From: Isoetes taiwanensis
Lineage: Eukaryota > Streptophyta > Lycopodiopsida > Isoetales > Isoetaceae
DNA: 64,000 nt
NCBI GenBank assembly: GCA_021234155.1
Contig: JAJEKV010000011.1
Coordinates: forward strand, 6,681,132 to 6,745,131
Direction of reading: 5' to 3'
Shown here: positions 33,851-45,100 of the stretch, piece by piece
Layout of the letters: each line of letters opens with the position of its first letter
Position numbering within the stretch: the stretch's first letter is position 1
Translations under genes and position numbers: made by a program
The notes under the pieces: model-generated
Database searches by the model: none
The model's input: only the letters and a program-made list of their open reading frames with translations
Told to the model about the DNA's origin: nothing

Positions 33851-35682
33851 CGGTGGTAGTGGTGGTCCCGGGGAGTGGAAGATGTGGATGCACTCAGGCT
33901 GGGGCCCCCTCGAGGGGACTCGAGGGGGCGTGAGTGCACGCATCCCCTGTTTGTCGCTGAATTCCCGCATCCTTCCCCGGACCGGCCGATTTGCCCCTCC
34001 ATGCGGCGGTCCACGACTTTGGCGGCTCACGCCCGGGTCTCTTGCACAGGGGGGGTCAAGTCCCGGATCAACGTCTGAGCCGTCCCCTTCAACTTCCTAC
34101 TACGGACGGGATGGCCACCCCGCTCGCGCGCTCTCAAGCTGTGAAGATGACCACCGGGCGTCGGTGGCCCGAATTCCATGGCGACTTCGCCTTTACAATG
34201 GTCACGCAGTCTTTGGTAACATCATCCGGTCCAAGATGCGTAATGCGGAGTCGGGGAAGTGAGATGTTCTCCAGAGCTCCTCCGTCGGGCCTCGCACTAC
34301 CACATCGCGGCTCCTGCGTCTACGTTCACGGAGTTGGCGGGGGGCCACACCGGTGTTGGTTGAGGTGGATGAGGCATAGGCGTGGCCGTGGCCGGGGGTG
34401 GTGGTGGCCGTGATCGATGTGTCCGCTGGCAGGTGTTCGAGTTGGCGCCTGTGGGTTGGTGGGTTCGCGGGGTTGGTGTGTTCTGCCGCGTGGTTTACGT
34501 TCTCCGAGTCCGGGGCTCGGCTCTTGCGGGGCGTTGTCATGTCTTGCCATCTCCCACGTGCAATGGCGGAGTTGCTCATGTGCCTCGGCATGGAGGCCCT
34601 TGCCTTCTTTGGCGGCGGCGCCCCAAGCTCTGTAGCTCCCGTCGTGCTAAATCCTTACTCAGAAGCTTTCGGTTACGCTGGCTAGCTTCAAGCGGCTGGA
34701 CTCCTTGTCTCCACGGTGGCGGCCTCCTCAACCTCGGCGGGGAGGCGGCACTGCTCTCCTAAATCTTGAGTGGCCTTAGCCTCCTCAACCTCGGCGCTGG
34801 ATCAGAGAGCGGGGTTACCAGTGTCTCTGCTCTGCGGTTCACGTCTGCGTCGCGGCTTCCATAAAGCGCCAACCACGGTGTCTACTGCGCCCCTCATATC
34901 ACGCAACCTCTGCGGTATTGGCGTCTTTCAAATTGTAACAAGCGGATGGTATCATCACGCACAAATGCAGCGATCCTCCAATTACGTGATTAAGTGGTTT
35001 TTTACGGCACCAGCACTGCGCAACATCCAGAGATGTTATGTTCTCCACCTCAGCCGGGGAGGCACGCAAGGCGTGCAGCTGTTGGCCTCAACCCTCGCGC
35101 TGGATCGCGGCTCCAAAGTTTTGGCCCGGATTGCATGTGTGGGCCCTTTGTCGGGTCGGCCGGGCCTTGGCTAGGGCCTCCCTTTTCATGGAAGGCGTCT
35201 CTCCCTCCCTGCAGGCCTCTTCCTTGGTGGCCCCACTTCATGGTCTTCCCTGGAGGGCTCGGCTGCGTGGGGTCAGCCGGTGGTTGGTGTGTTTGGGCCT
35301 TCCGGGATGGGTTCTTTGTGGTGCGAGGTAGCTCACCAACCAAGTGTGGGTCCACACACGGGGGCGGTGTCTGTGGCCATGGCTTGGGGTATGACTTGGG
35401 CCATGGCGAGGTCAAACAAGGTTTAGGTAGGCTATGGCGAGGGGGCTTATCAGTCCGGCGGGGCTAGGCGGTATGGTGGCGGGTGGCTAAGCAAGGCCAA
35501 GAGGCGGTTGGTTGGGCTATGGCAATGTCGGGTAGATGTTGGAGCCTAGCTCAACATTAATTTGTATGCTCATTTTGCCCAAATTAGGGTTGGGAGCAAA
35601 GGGGCTGAAAGGGGGGCAAAAGGAAAGTGGCTAATAGACTCACGGATATCTAGTGTGTAATGCCCTAACGCCACCAAAACCC

Positions 35683-36036
35683 TAGCACTGACCAGGAAAA
35701 GTCAGATTTGAGCACCGAAACAAAGACAAGCATGCGGTATCATACACCGTTGGAAAGCTCTCTGAACCGGCTTTCCAATAAGCCCAACACATGAAAATCG
35801 ACACCTTGGGATGTGAGAGATCTGATCCGTCGAAGTGTCTACCGGTTGCCACAGAAACCCTAGCACACAGCCCGGAAAAGTGCCAATTTGAACACAAAAA
35901 CAAAGCCAAGCATGTAGGTACCATACACCGTTGGAAAGATCTCTGAACCAGCTTTCCAACAAGCCCAAGCACATGAAAATCTGACACCGGATGTGAGAGA
36001 TATGACCGATCAAAATTCTGCCGCAAAAACCCTAAG
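35683..36036. repeat. Two tandem LTR-like repeat units, about 175 bp each
   Basis: Unit 1 (about 35,683-35,862) and unit 2 (about 35,863-36,036) both begin with 'aaaccctagca'. Both contain 'catacaccgttggaaag', then 'ggctttccaa', then 'catgaaaatc' and 'gatgtgagagat'. A third, more distant unit lies at about 37,555-37,713. The 'ttggaaag...ctttcca' pair recalls sequence seen in LTRs of plant retrotransposons; no coding domain is attached here. Confidence 0.75.
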
Positions 36037-36429
36037 CCCTAAGCATGAATCCGATACATGTAGTCCCCTCCATTCAAGATGGAGCCGACCCAGTACCTTG
36101 ATCAAGCAAAGGGGAGTGCCCACAATCAGACATCAGATCAAAGAAGAGTTCAAAGAGAGAGATGAGCGTTGTGCTTTTCTCGAGAGATTCACAAGGCTCT
36201 CTATTTGTATAATGGTAGAATCAGGTATTTCTCATTAAGAAAAATCGTTAGAAAGGACTATGCACTTGGAGATAGTGGAGCATCTTTGTAATTAATCTTT
36301 GGAGCACTTTGAGATAGTGGGTTTGAGAAAATCCGTAGACATTTACCTCTTAAGCCATTTGATGTTGTGCTCTCTGTAGGAAAGCTCCAAGTTGTTCTTA
36401 TGAAGAATTCGAGACCTTACAATATGTTT

Positions 36430-36720
36430 ATATATGTCACTTAGTATATGTGACATATCCCTATATTATACATATGTCATAGTATACAACATCAGTATGT
36501 GTCACATGCATAATAGATGTGCCACATAGTATATGTGACATCAGTATATGTCACATGCATAATAGATGTGCCACATAGTATATGTGACATCAGTATGTGT
36601 CACATATAGATGTGTCACATAGTATATGTGACATATGTCATAGTGTATGACATCAGTATGTGTCAAATAGTATATATGATATATTAAAATATACAATGCC
36701 ATATGGCATATAATATGACT
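36430..36720. repeat. AT-rich minisatellite, about 55-bp units
   Basis: Units built around 'cacatagtatatgtgacat' and 'cagtatgtgtcacat' repeat four to five times with variable spacing. One 55-bp unit ('gcataatagatgtgccacat' with following bases) is duplicated almost perfectly at about 36,508 and 36,557. Each unit contains a short palindrome (gtcacatagtatatgtgac). Confidence 0.85.
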
Positions 36721-37007
36721 TAAGACATAAGACTTAAGGGTTCTCCTTTTCCGGTAGACCAACCAAGCAAATGTTCATAACTTCCATCATCTGCTGCATA
36801 GAAAGGGCTAGCGCTTTTTCCATAGAGCTTTCAAATTTGTCAACGAAACCTACCATTCCCGACTCAATCTCCGCTGAAAGCAAGGCACCAAAATCAAGTT
36901 CTGATGCCAAGGAGGCTGAAACATCCTAGTCAGGAACCCATGGGAAGGAGACCCATGTTGAGCTTTCTTCTTCGTCATATAATTAAACAACAAAAAGAGA
37001 CTCGGCC

Positions 37008-37535
37008 ATTAGGGCGGATTTGGGGTCTCAAAATGGCCTCGAAGTAAAAAATCCATGTCATATTTTCTCTTGCTTATTAATTGTACTTTCCTTCTCTTTA
37101 ATCGCAATAAATACTCAAAAAGTAACTTCATCAATTAGTTTTTGGGCCATAACTTTTGATTCATAGCTTCAAATCGCAAGATTTTTGTTTCATTGGATGT
37201 GGAATCAAAAGATCTATCCAACAGTATATGGGTTGAATATGGGTCTTTCCTTTTATCAAAAGCATATCAAGGCTATACTCGTTAGAAAGATCTCGCCATG
37301 GGCTATCAATGCAACAAACGGCGTGCAATTTGGACATCACAATCACAAGTTATAGCCAAAAAATGATGCATTTGAGTTAAAAAGTGCAATTATTACAGTA
37401 CTATTTATTGCAAAAGTGCCACGTAATACTGATTTTCATTTTGAATTCCTCTCTTTCATTGGCTTGAAGATACTATGATGTGGATATTAGAAATTAAAGT
37501 TAAGGGCCATTTTGAGACCCCAAATCCGCCCTAAT
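37008..37535. mobile_element. MITE-like element with 31-bp terminal inverted repeats
   Basis: The left end starts attagggcggatttggggtc (37,008) and continues to aaaatggcc. The exact reverse complement ends at 37,535 with ccgccctaat. At least 31 bp match perfectly. If the outer TA is taken as the target, the element is TA-gggcgg...ccgccc-TA, as for Tc1/mariner-type MITEs, but other readings are possible because the ends are palindromic. The interior is AT-rich and holds no transposase. Perfect ends suggest fairly recent activity or constraint. Confidence 0.8.
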
Positions 37536-37554
37536 CTGGAAAATGGAACTTACA

Positions 37555-37713
37555 GATAGCTAAGTAAATCCAAACCTGGTCATGCTATATACCATTGGAA
37601 AGGTCTTGAAACCAGCTTTCCAAAAGCCTGAGCATCTGAAATCTGACATCATATATGAGATCTATGGCCTGTCAAAGTTTCTTCTCAAAAACCCTAGCAT
37701 CCACCGCAGAGGG
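37555..37713. repeat. Third copy of the LTR-like unit seen at 35.7 kb
   Basis: Contains 'ataccattggaaaggtc', 'accagctttccaaaagcc', 'ctgaaatctgacatc' and 'aaaaaccctagcatcc', in the same order and orientation as the two units at 35,683-36,036. The inverted-repeat element at 37,008-37,535 and the minisatellite lie between them. Confidence 0.7.
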
Positions 37714-37719
37714 AAGGAA

Positions 37720-38855
37720 GGAGGGACACAAGACCTACTGTATAGAGGATCTTAGGGAGGAAAACTTTATTATGATATATTCTAAAATCTTCTAGTTTGA
37801 TAAATCTGATGCTCACTTTCGATACATTTTATGCAATTTCCACAAAAATTCAGCCAAACCATTTATTGAATTTCCTTGGACATTTTCTTCTTAGATGCTC
37901 AGCTCTAATGCTTTGTACAGTTTTAAGAGATGCACTTAAGCTCTCTCATTTGCTACAAACACACATTTTCTGATATGGCAAGTTATATGTGTATTCATAT
38001 GGATTGCACTTACGGATACACATCAAGACCAATGAAATGATATTGATAATATTATTATTACAAGTCTTTATGCCAATTCTTTTTAAACCGCAAGTGCTAA
38101 TCCAGATCGGTGTACATGAATTTTCTTAAATGCAAATTCTACAATATGCTAACCTGGTATCAAATCTTTATGTGAAATTATCAGCATTATATCTTAAATA
38201 TTTGTTACCGAACATTCGTAAGATGATCAAGGTGATCGGCGATGAGCTGTGGTGTTTTATAGCTTACATGTCATCCCTTGTCTAGTTACCAAATTTATTG
38301 TTAACTTTGGCATGGTTGATAGGTAACTAGAACTCCACCTCCTTGGATTTTTGTAGGATGTTACAATGTTGTTTCTCAAATTAAGACCACGTTAAAACAT
38401 GGTTCTAAATATTGAGATAAGTATTCTCTACTTTTCTAACTTTCCTAGAAGAATAAATTTTGATATAATGCTTACTTTTATGATAGTTGAAAATGCAGGA
38501 CAAGGCATCTTAAAAGCTTTGCCTGGTTGAGTAATCCAAAGAAAAAGAAAATTGATTGCGATATCAAAAGACATAGAATAAATGTCATGGTGGAAATGTC
38601 ATGGTTCCTTCCAATTCGAATCGTTCCTATTAATCTAGCTGCTGACCTGATTCATGGGCTTTGACCGGGCTAGATCTCCTCCAGGCCTGGCTGAATCTCT
38701 CTGATCCTGATCTCTCACGCTCCCCTTTGTAGAGAGGGAGCCAACGTACAACGACTCCACAAATCAGCCTTGCACTTTTTGGGGCTCCAAGCTTTAAACA
38801 TGGCAGGGCTAAAGAGCTGCTACTTACGCAAACCCTACCTCTCCTTCCTTTAAAT
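37720..38855. other. Non-coding stretch before the plus-strand LINE
   Basis: AT-rich sequence without recognisable coding motif or repeat. A GC-richer part starts near 38,640, where the minus-strand frame 38,630-39,010 shadows the start of the plus-strand ORF region. Confidence 0.45.
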
Positions 38856-39139
38856 TGCTGTGAATTTGGATGAAACAACTCACCACTGTTCAAGCATCTG
38901 CCAACTCCTCTGTTTTCAGGAATTTCACCTCTGTTTCTCATTGTTGGCACGAAGGCTTCAAGTTCTTGTGGGCCTCTGGTGCTGGAAGAAGCTCGGGCCT
39001 TCAACACCAAGCTATTTTTGCTTGACTGGAGCTCTTATCATGCAAGCTGTTGTGCTTCTTTTGGATTTAATTTTCCCCTCTGGCCAAAACAAAAGCCGGG
39101 GCTTTCATTTCGACCCTCGATCTTGTTCTTGGCGAGACA

Positions 39140-40294
39140 TTGGTTCTTCGGAGCCTGCAATCATTTGCCTGTAGGGGGCCCATTTGTGGCAGCGGCTGTA
39201 ATTCTGCCAAGTCTGTGGGCCGCTGGCCTGCCTGTTCTTACTCATGGCATGAAGATTTTCTGTCTGGGTGTGCTCCTGTTGGCTCAAAGCCTACCTGTGT
39301 TCCTGTATTTGGCCTAGTCCTTGCATCCTTAGAGGCTCTCAGTTCTGCCTACAACAGGATTTTTCCAGCTCTTGCAAATGGAGGATCTCTGTTTTGGAAA
39401 CTTTGCAAAAGCTTTTGCTTCAATAAAGCTGGATTTCTATGCAAAAGCTTTTGCTACAACGAAGCTGAAGCTGGGCATGGGCTCTTCTGGCCTGGTTTTG
39501 TGGGTGCTGATATAGTACACTACTATCCAGATCTTCATTGTTTATCTGGCAGCGATCTAAATCTCCAGTCTTCACTTGGTGCCAGGTTCCTTATTGGCCA
39601 GCCTATTGGCCTCACTAGCTGCTTTGCTGCATTGGGTGCCACCTTCCTTCCTATAAACGGGTTGCAGTTCATGGGCATCCCCTGGCCAAATCTTATAGAA
39701 GAATCATCGTCAGCATCGACTCCTCCTATTCAAACATTACTTGCACCAACACAAGCCTCGGATCAACCAATTCTTGCGCCAGTACTAGGCTTTGCTCCCC
39801 CACCTCCCACCTATAGAGTCTTTGCTCCATCTCCAGTGGCTCCTGTGCTGATCCCCATGGGCAGCACCATCTTCCTTCCGGCAGCCAACTCGTTGCCAGG
39901 GAATCAGGTGGCTCTGGTGGTGGCTGAAGTCAGAGTGTTGGCTGAAGTCGGAGTGTTGGAGCAGGAAGTAATCGAGGAGGGGCAAATTCAGCACTCACAA
40001 GAGCTCAAAAGGCCGTTGCTAAAATACTTCACCATTATTTGCAACAACAGCCTGCTTTGTGGTTGGCTTGAGGGTATGGGAGCAGAGCTGTGGGAGTGGC
40101 TCTTAGAGGAGTGTACTTTCCCAGAGCAACTTTTTGTTGTGGCAGAGAGCATCACTACTGATCACATCCTAACTGTCATTGTTCTTTGGTGCCATAACTA
40201 CCTGGGTAGTTCGGCAGTCATCCCAGCCACCATATTACATGCCCAAAGTGACTATTATGACTGCCAAGTCCGCATTGAGATCTACAAGATTTAG
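39140..40294 (+). CDS. Unidentified ORF of 384 codons, possibly LINE 5' region
   Basis: The longest uninterrupted frame in the window. It starts MVLRSLQSFACRGP. The N-terminal half is rich in Cys, Phe, Gly and Leu and contains a doubled CKSFCxN element (residues about 92-109). A proline-rich stretch spans about 185-255 (ILAPVLGFAPPPPTYRVFAP). An acidic/Val segment (VVAEVRVLAEVGVLEQEVIE) precedes a C-terminal region with CGWLEGMGAELWEWLLEE. A related motif (WGWITGNPGELWESIVM) occurs in the next frame at 40,290-40,601, so the region contains a diverged repeat. Same orientation as the LINE that follows. I do not recognise a family. It may be element-borne rather than a host gene. Confidence 0.4.
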   Translation: MVLRSLQSFACRGPICGSGCNSAKSVGRWPACSYSWHEDFLSGCAPVGSKPTCVPVFGLVLASLEALSSAYNRIFPALANGGSLFWKLCKSFCFNKAGFLCKSFCYNEAEAGHGLFWPGFVGADIVHYYPDLHCLSGSDLNLQSSLGARFLIGQPIGLTSCFAALGATFLPINGLQFMGIPWPNLIEESSSASTPPIQTLLAPTQASDQPILAPVLGFAPPPPTYRVFAPSPVAPVLIPMGSTIFLPAANSLPGNQVALVVAEVRVLAEVGVLEQEVIEEGQIQHSQELKRPLLKYFTIICNNSLLCGWLEGMGAELWEWLLEECTFPEQLFVVAESITTDHILTVIVLWCHNYLGSSAVIPATILHAQSDYYDCQVRIEIYKI

Positions 40295-40601
40295 CATGGA
40301 TCAAACAGAGGGTGAGGTGGTGGTCATCTTGTCATCATCACCCGAGTCATCCGATGTGCACTGGTCTGAAACCTCCTCATCGCCTAGCAGTTGTCACGAT
40401 CCCTTTATTTACGCTCCAACCATTTTGGCCAATAGATCCTTTGTGAGATGGGGATGGATCACTGGTAATCCTGGGGAGCTGTGGGAATCGATTGTTATGA
40501 GGCAAGCACTTTGGGAGTCTTATTTTGAGGAGGATGGGTTCTTCACACTCCAAGGTAACCTACGCAGTATTAACTCGGGTCAGAGCATTTCATTTTCATG
40601 A
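40290..40601 (+). other. Unidentified ORF with a domain repeated from the preceding ORF
   Basis: Reads MDQTEGEVVVILSSSPESSD, then FIYAPTILANRSFVRW and NPGELWESIVMRQALWESYF. It overlaps the end of the 384-codon ORF in another frame. The ELWES-type motif parallels ELWEW upstream. Function unknown; probably part of the same decayed element. Confidence 0.35.
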
Positions 40602-40683
40602 GTCTCTGCAGTGGCCCATGCATACTTTTACAATCTTTATTGAATGGTTGGAGGATCTATACTGGTTAGACTTACACTAGGCC

Positions 40684-41067
40684 ATGGGGCCCGATTTTGG
40701 TGCAATTGAAGGCGATATATATGGTGATGTATTGAAGGTTTCAAATATAAAGGAAAATTGTTGTGCTCTGCACAATAAAGATGTGTCTACTTCTGGCATG
40801 GGTTCATTGCTCCAACATGATGCTTTAAGTATTGAGGGAAGTGTTCCATCCCTCCAAGTGGGACATCTTCAAGCAGTGGCCACTCATCTGGCCCATCCAA
40901 TAGATGTCCACGGGCCTTCCAAGGAGTATATTGCATGTCATATGGATACCTTGAGCATTGATAAAAGAGATGCCAAGACTCAACAAGTTCAAGACAAGGG
41001 AGGTATCAATCCTCAACAAGCGCAAGACAAGGGAGGTGTCAATACCCAACAAGCGCAAGACCGCTGA
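40684..41067 (+). other. LINE ORF1-like segment with 36-bp tandem repeats
   Basis: The frame contains KENCCALHNKDVSTSGMGS, which resembles YGLQNKDIGTSTMENE at about 42,330-42,380. It ends in a short tandem repeat, QQxQDKGGxN, about three units of 36 bp (40,975-41,067). The likeness to sequence 1.6 kb further on suggests a second, partial copy of the same LINE ORF1. Confidence 0.5.
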
Positions 41068-41318
41068 GGGTACCAACATACAAGGATGTGGCTAGTCTGG
41101 AAATATATGGCCAAGGTGGGCCTAAGGGATGCCCCAACCAAGGTGACGAGCTACGAGAAAAGGAATTTCCTCTGCCTCAGGACAACACCTTGAAGCAACG
41201 CGGTACCCAAGGGGGAAGTTATGGACCTGAGGGGGGAAACAAGGGTAAAGGAAATATGTTGATTGAGCGAGTTTCGCTGCGTATATCAGAGGTGGCTCAC
41301 AGTAGGGCATTTTTTTGC

Positions 41319-41563
41319 TAGTGGTGTACAAAAAAACGAAATTCAAGCACTCAATCAGCACCTTTATAGGTAACATGTGTGATCAAGGCTTCACATTACC
41401 AATATGCTCATTATATTATACATAACTAAAGAACATCCAAATATTTTTTGAAGGGCAATAAAGGGCAAGGGAAGGGCAATGAAGGGTAGCTTGAAGGGCA
41501 ATCAACACTAAACTAGCACCTGTGTCGTGACATGTTAAAGTGTACATCACTAGTAAAAAAAGA
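41319..41563. repeat. Inverted repeat with outward-facing CACTAG ends
   Basis: The left arm reads tttttttgctagtggtgtac and the right arm reads gtacatcactagtaaaaaaa. The arms are complementary over about 21 bp with two mismatches. The spacer of about 200 bp is AT-rich and contains 'gaagggcaa' repeats at 41,451-41,502. 'cactagtaaaaaaag' resembles the first bases of CACTA transposons, but here both point away from the spacer. It may be an inserted MITE or the remains of two CACTA ends. Confidence 0.55.
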
Positions 41564-42620
41564 CCCAGTATTAAAGAGCTTAGCAAGATGGCCTTGATTG
41601 GAAGAGGGATCCGGGGATACATTGATCTAATTGACATCAGGAGAACTCTTGAAAGAGTATGCCGTGTCGAAGGCTTCCCCAGAGTCAAATGGCTTGACCC
41701 CCTCCCCACCCCCACTACCTTCTTATTAAGGCAAACACGAAAAAAGAGATAGACACGCTCTTTCGTAAGGGGGTGCTTGCTTGTAAGCACGCGGAATTCT
41801 TTGTGCAGAGGTGGAGACCGGGCTTTAAAGGCAGGTGTCCAGATATGATACAGTTTCCTGTGTGGACCTCCCTTGCAGGCCTCAATGTCGAATATTGGAA
41901 TGTTACAGCTCTAAAGGCCAGCCATATGTTCACATGTAGGAGAATTTGTTGGGTTCGAATTCAAACCAGACTCCCTGGGAAGGGTGTGCCTCACGGTAGA
42001 CCTGCGACCAATACCTACAGGGGTGGCATTGACGGGATTCGATAGGAAAGAGGAATGATTCGACATGAGCTTTATAGGAATTCCACTAGCATGTAATCTA
42101 TGTAGCCAGATGTTCCATTCTGGTCCCCCATATAGGGAGATTCTCAATGATGCCATTGGTGAGCACAAGTTCGATGATGGCTGGCAACTGACTATACCCA
42201 GGCAGGTTGGTCGAAAGGGTGGGCGAGGTACTAGAGAGGGGCGATATGCCCCATCTGTGACTCAGGTGGTGCATAGGGATGTGAGCTACATTAACCCAGA
42301 TAGTGTTCCTCATAAGGGAGAGTGTTCCTATGGCCTGCAAAATAAGGATATAGGGACAAGCACCATGGAAAATGAGCCCTCTCTTGATGAGCCTCCCCAA
42401 AAGGTATCATGTGGCGCTAATGTTGGCATAGATGGCATGGTAAATATGACGAAAAAGGTGGATAAGACTTCAAAAAACAAGATGGATGTGGACACAGGCA
42501 CTGAAAATATGGGACAACATCGACAACGTCAATGTCATCTTAGAAGGGAGACCAAAGAGTGGCTTGGATGACCCAAAAAAAGAGAAGATAAAGATTGGCA
42601 ATAAGGAAAGTGAGCCCTCT
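41540..42620 (+). pseudogene. LINE ORF1 with DUF4283-like domain (first part)
   Basis: Segments in several frames follow the DUF4283 pattern of plant LINE ORF1 proteins. They include RTLERVCRVEGFPRVKWLDP, then DTLFRKGVLACKHAEFFVQR with WRPGFKG (the 'W-x-P-x-F' motif), PVWTSLAGLNVEYWNVTAL ('PVWVRLPGLPLEYW' in the family) and RIQTRLPGKGVP. DUF4283 proteins bind the element RNA. The following frame (42,065-42,571) is hydrophilic, with the repeated linker EPSLDEPPQKVSCGAN. The ORF is interrupted by a CACTA-type insertion at 42,621 and resumes at about 45,101. Confidence 0.7.
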
Positions 42621-45100
42621 CACTACAAGAGAAAGGTACATGTATTGTCAAATATAACGTCCAAAAAATTGACACAAATGGAACTTTCAATACTCACAAA
42701 GTTGTCACACCTTTGACGCTATTTTGATGTGATCATTTGTCACCGGGGTGACAAGCATTGCATCAAAAAGTCATAAATCTTGACACTAACAGACTTTTCA
42801 ACTACTTTATAACACCCTTAGTAACAGAATAATATTGTATTTTTTAGCAATTTAATATTGTTCTAGTATCAGCAAAAACAATTGTATTTTAACAAACTTC
42901 TGTTGATATTGTTTAGACGTTTTCTCAAGAATTATGGCAAGATCGAAGAACAAAGTAATGGAGCTTTATGTCAATGTTGTATCAATTTATATCAAAAATT
43001 TATGGCAAGATAATAGCAATGATAATGCAAACTTTTATCGACCTAGAAGCAATGGACATCTAACTTTGTGTAAAAAATTATTGAATGCTATCTCATCAAT
43101 GTGGCCAATAATAATAATGTGGTTGTGTCTAGAATATTGAATAATATGTCATCAATGTGGCAAAGCAAATGGTATATACTTTTCTTCAAGGTAATCACAA
43201 AGTTAGTAGAAAGTTTTATCAAATTAGCCAAAATGCAACATTTTTGAAAGCAAACCCATATTCATGTTGGAGAGATATAAGTTTGTATCACCAATATTAA
43301 GAGTTCGGAAATACATGGAAAAGTGAAATTGCATAAAATCCACGAAATAATTTGTATTAAAAATAAAAATAACAAAAAATACAATTAAGCTCATGCAATG
43401 ACAGTTTACATTGATCCTTTTCTTTACTTTTCAAGCACAAATTTTAGTTTTCCTCATTCTCAAGATTGTTTCTATTGCCTTCATTTTCACTTCCATTGAT
43501 TCCATCTTTATTTCCATTGACTCTATCCTCGTCCTTTTCCTCCTCTTCCTGATTAGTTAAATTCAAAACTTAGAAAATGTGAAGTATCAAACTAATTTAC
43601 AAAAAAGAGAAGAATATAAACCATACCTTTTCCTCATCAGAGTCATTGTTTATGTAGCATGTGATCTATATTTAAAAAAGATATAAATGTGAGATGAATG
43701 TAAACAAAATCAGATTTTACAATAAATCCAAGGTAATAAATTTAAATGCTTACAGTGTCCATGGTCTGTTTACTCTTCTTGGATTTCACTTTAACAATGA
43801 TTCTCGGACTGGTTCCTTTGAGGTGGTCCAATGCTTTATGCTTACCATAAACGCAATTATAAATTGTAAATAACTTTGAAGAATCCATTACAAGATAAAC
43901 AAACCTTCTGTGGCACACATCCTTTCGCAATTATCTTATTTTTAAATGCTTCATATCCACCATTTGATATTATTTTTCATAACAAGTCCTCTGCGGGCAT
44001 AGATCCCCAATCCTGGATTTGTAATATATTTTGTTGACCACAAGAACTATAACATAAAACAAATATAAAATGTAGTAGAGGAAACAAGAAAACATGTTCT
44101 AGGTATTGCTAATTTTGTTTTGTTGCATGATGTAGGAGGAGGACAATTGAAAGATATTGACGTAAACAACAAGAGGATGGTGCGTATTTGGGCGAAGATT
44201 TGCTTGAGGTGGATGCTGATGAACATGTTTCCTTAGAATCACCATTAGCACTTTTGCAAAGAGAGGAGATTGATAAAGAGGCAACTTATATGCTCCGATC
44301 TCCATTTAATTCGCCAATCCATATTGATGATCATCACGAGGATTATATTGAAGATGAAGAGATTATCAGACATGTACATGAGCATTATGAAGCAATTAGA
44401 GGCTTGGCTCTTTGTTTGTATCTAGATGATGATGAGATAGAGGACATTGAGCACGATCTGTGAACAAATTGATGTGTTCACAAGTGATTAATCAGCATTT
44501 TTAATCTTATTACTATGACTACTATGTTATAGATCATTTGATATTGAGTATTGCCATATCTTCCTAATCGCTTTGTTCCCTTCTTCATGCTAGGTACCCT
44601 TCACCATTACATAGTCCCCTTCATATGACTAGTTTTTGGGCATCCAAAACATTCGTGGATTATTCCCAGTAATGTCGCTTGGTGCAGTACTGGAATGTAT
44701 CAAAATATTAGAAAAATGTTATTGTGGCTTCTTTATTACATTGCTTAATTGCTGCAATGACCCACTTAAATTGCAATATAAAGTTGACAAATGCTCCTCA
44801 CAATTATATCAAAATATTAGATGAAATTTTGGATAACATTTTGTTATAAGTCTCAAGACAAGGTTGTCACAACTTAGCTATAATATTGTTCAAAAGTTGT
44901 TGCAATAACTTACTTAAGTTGCCATAAAATTTTGACAAAAAGGAGGTCATTGCTTTGAGGAAATACTTGACGCTATGCACTAGACACAATTTTGACACAA
45001 CACAAGCACTTTGTATCAAGAGAGTAGCATTTGACACAAAATTGTCACTGCATTTATGGCTTGTCATAAGGGTTGACACTATACCCTCATCCTCTTGTAT
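42621..45100. mobile_element. CACTA (EnSpm-like) non-autonomous element
   Basis: The left end is CACTACAAGAGAAAGG, the classic CACTA terminus. The right end is cctcttgta (45,091-45,099), complementary to TACAAGAGG, but the final GTG is lost or mutated. LINE ORF1 sequence breaks off before it ('gtgagccctct') and resumes after it ('aatgagccctcccaaaag'), which fixes the borders to a few bases. Subterminal motifs such as TTGTCAC, GTGACAA and TTGACACAA recur in both orientations near both ends, as in other CACTA elements. No transposase (TNPD-like) motif is visible. A short acidic frame (44,188-44,463, IHIDDHHEDYIEDEEIIRHV) is of unknown meaning. Confidence 0.75.

Larger units (their letters stand above)
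31080..35560 (-). mobile_element. GC-rich island with a degenerate non-LTR retrotransposon
   Basis: GC content rises sharply from about 31,080 to 35,560 compared with AT-rich flanks. On the minus strand the island contains an APE endonuclease region (about 33,850-33,020) followed by the start of a reverse transcriptase (about 32,400-31,900), both broken into several frames. This LINE is unrelated in sequence to the other two in the window. Minus-strand sequence at 34,000-35,415 is proline-rich and could include ORF1. The low end carries a hairpin-like 'ccccgaagggttttcgggg' at 31,095, a possible 3' end. Boundaries are taken from base composition only. Confidence 0.6.

Noticed and set aside
33430-34762. 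Many overlapping ORFs of 60-140 codons on both strands
   Set aside because: GC-rich sequence has few stop codons. Only the minus-strand endonuclease and RT pieces show family motifs.
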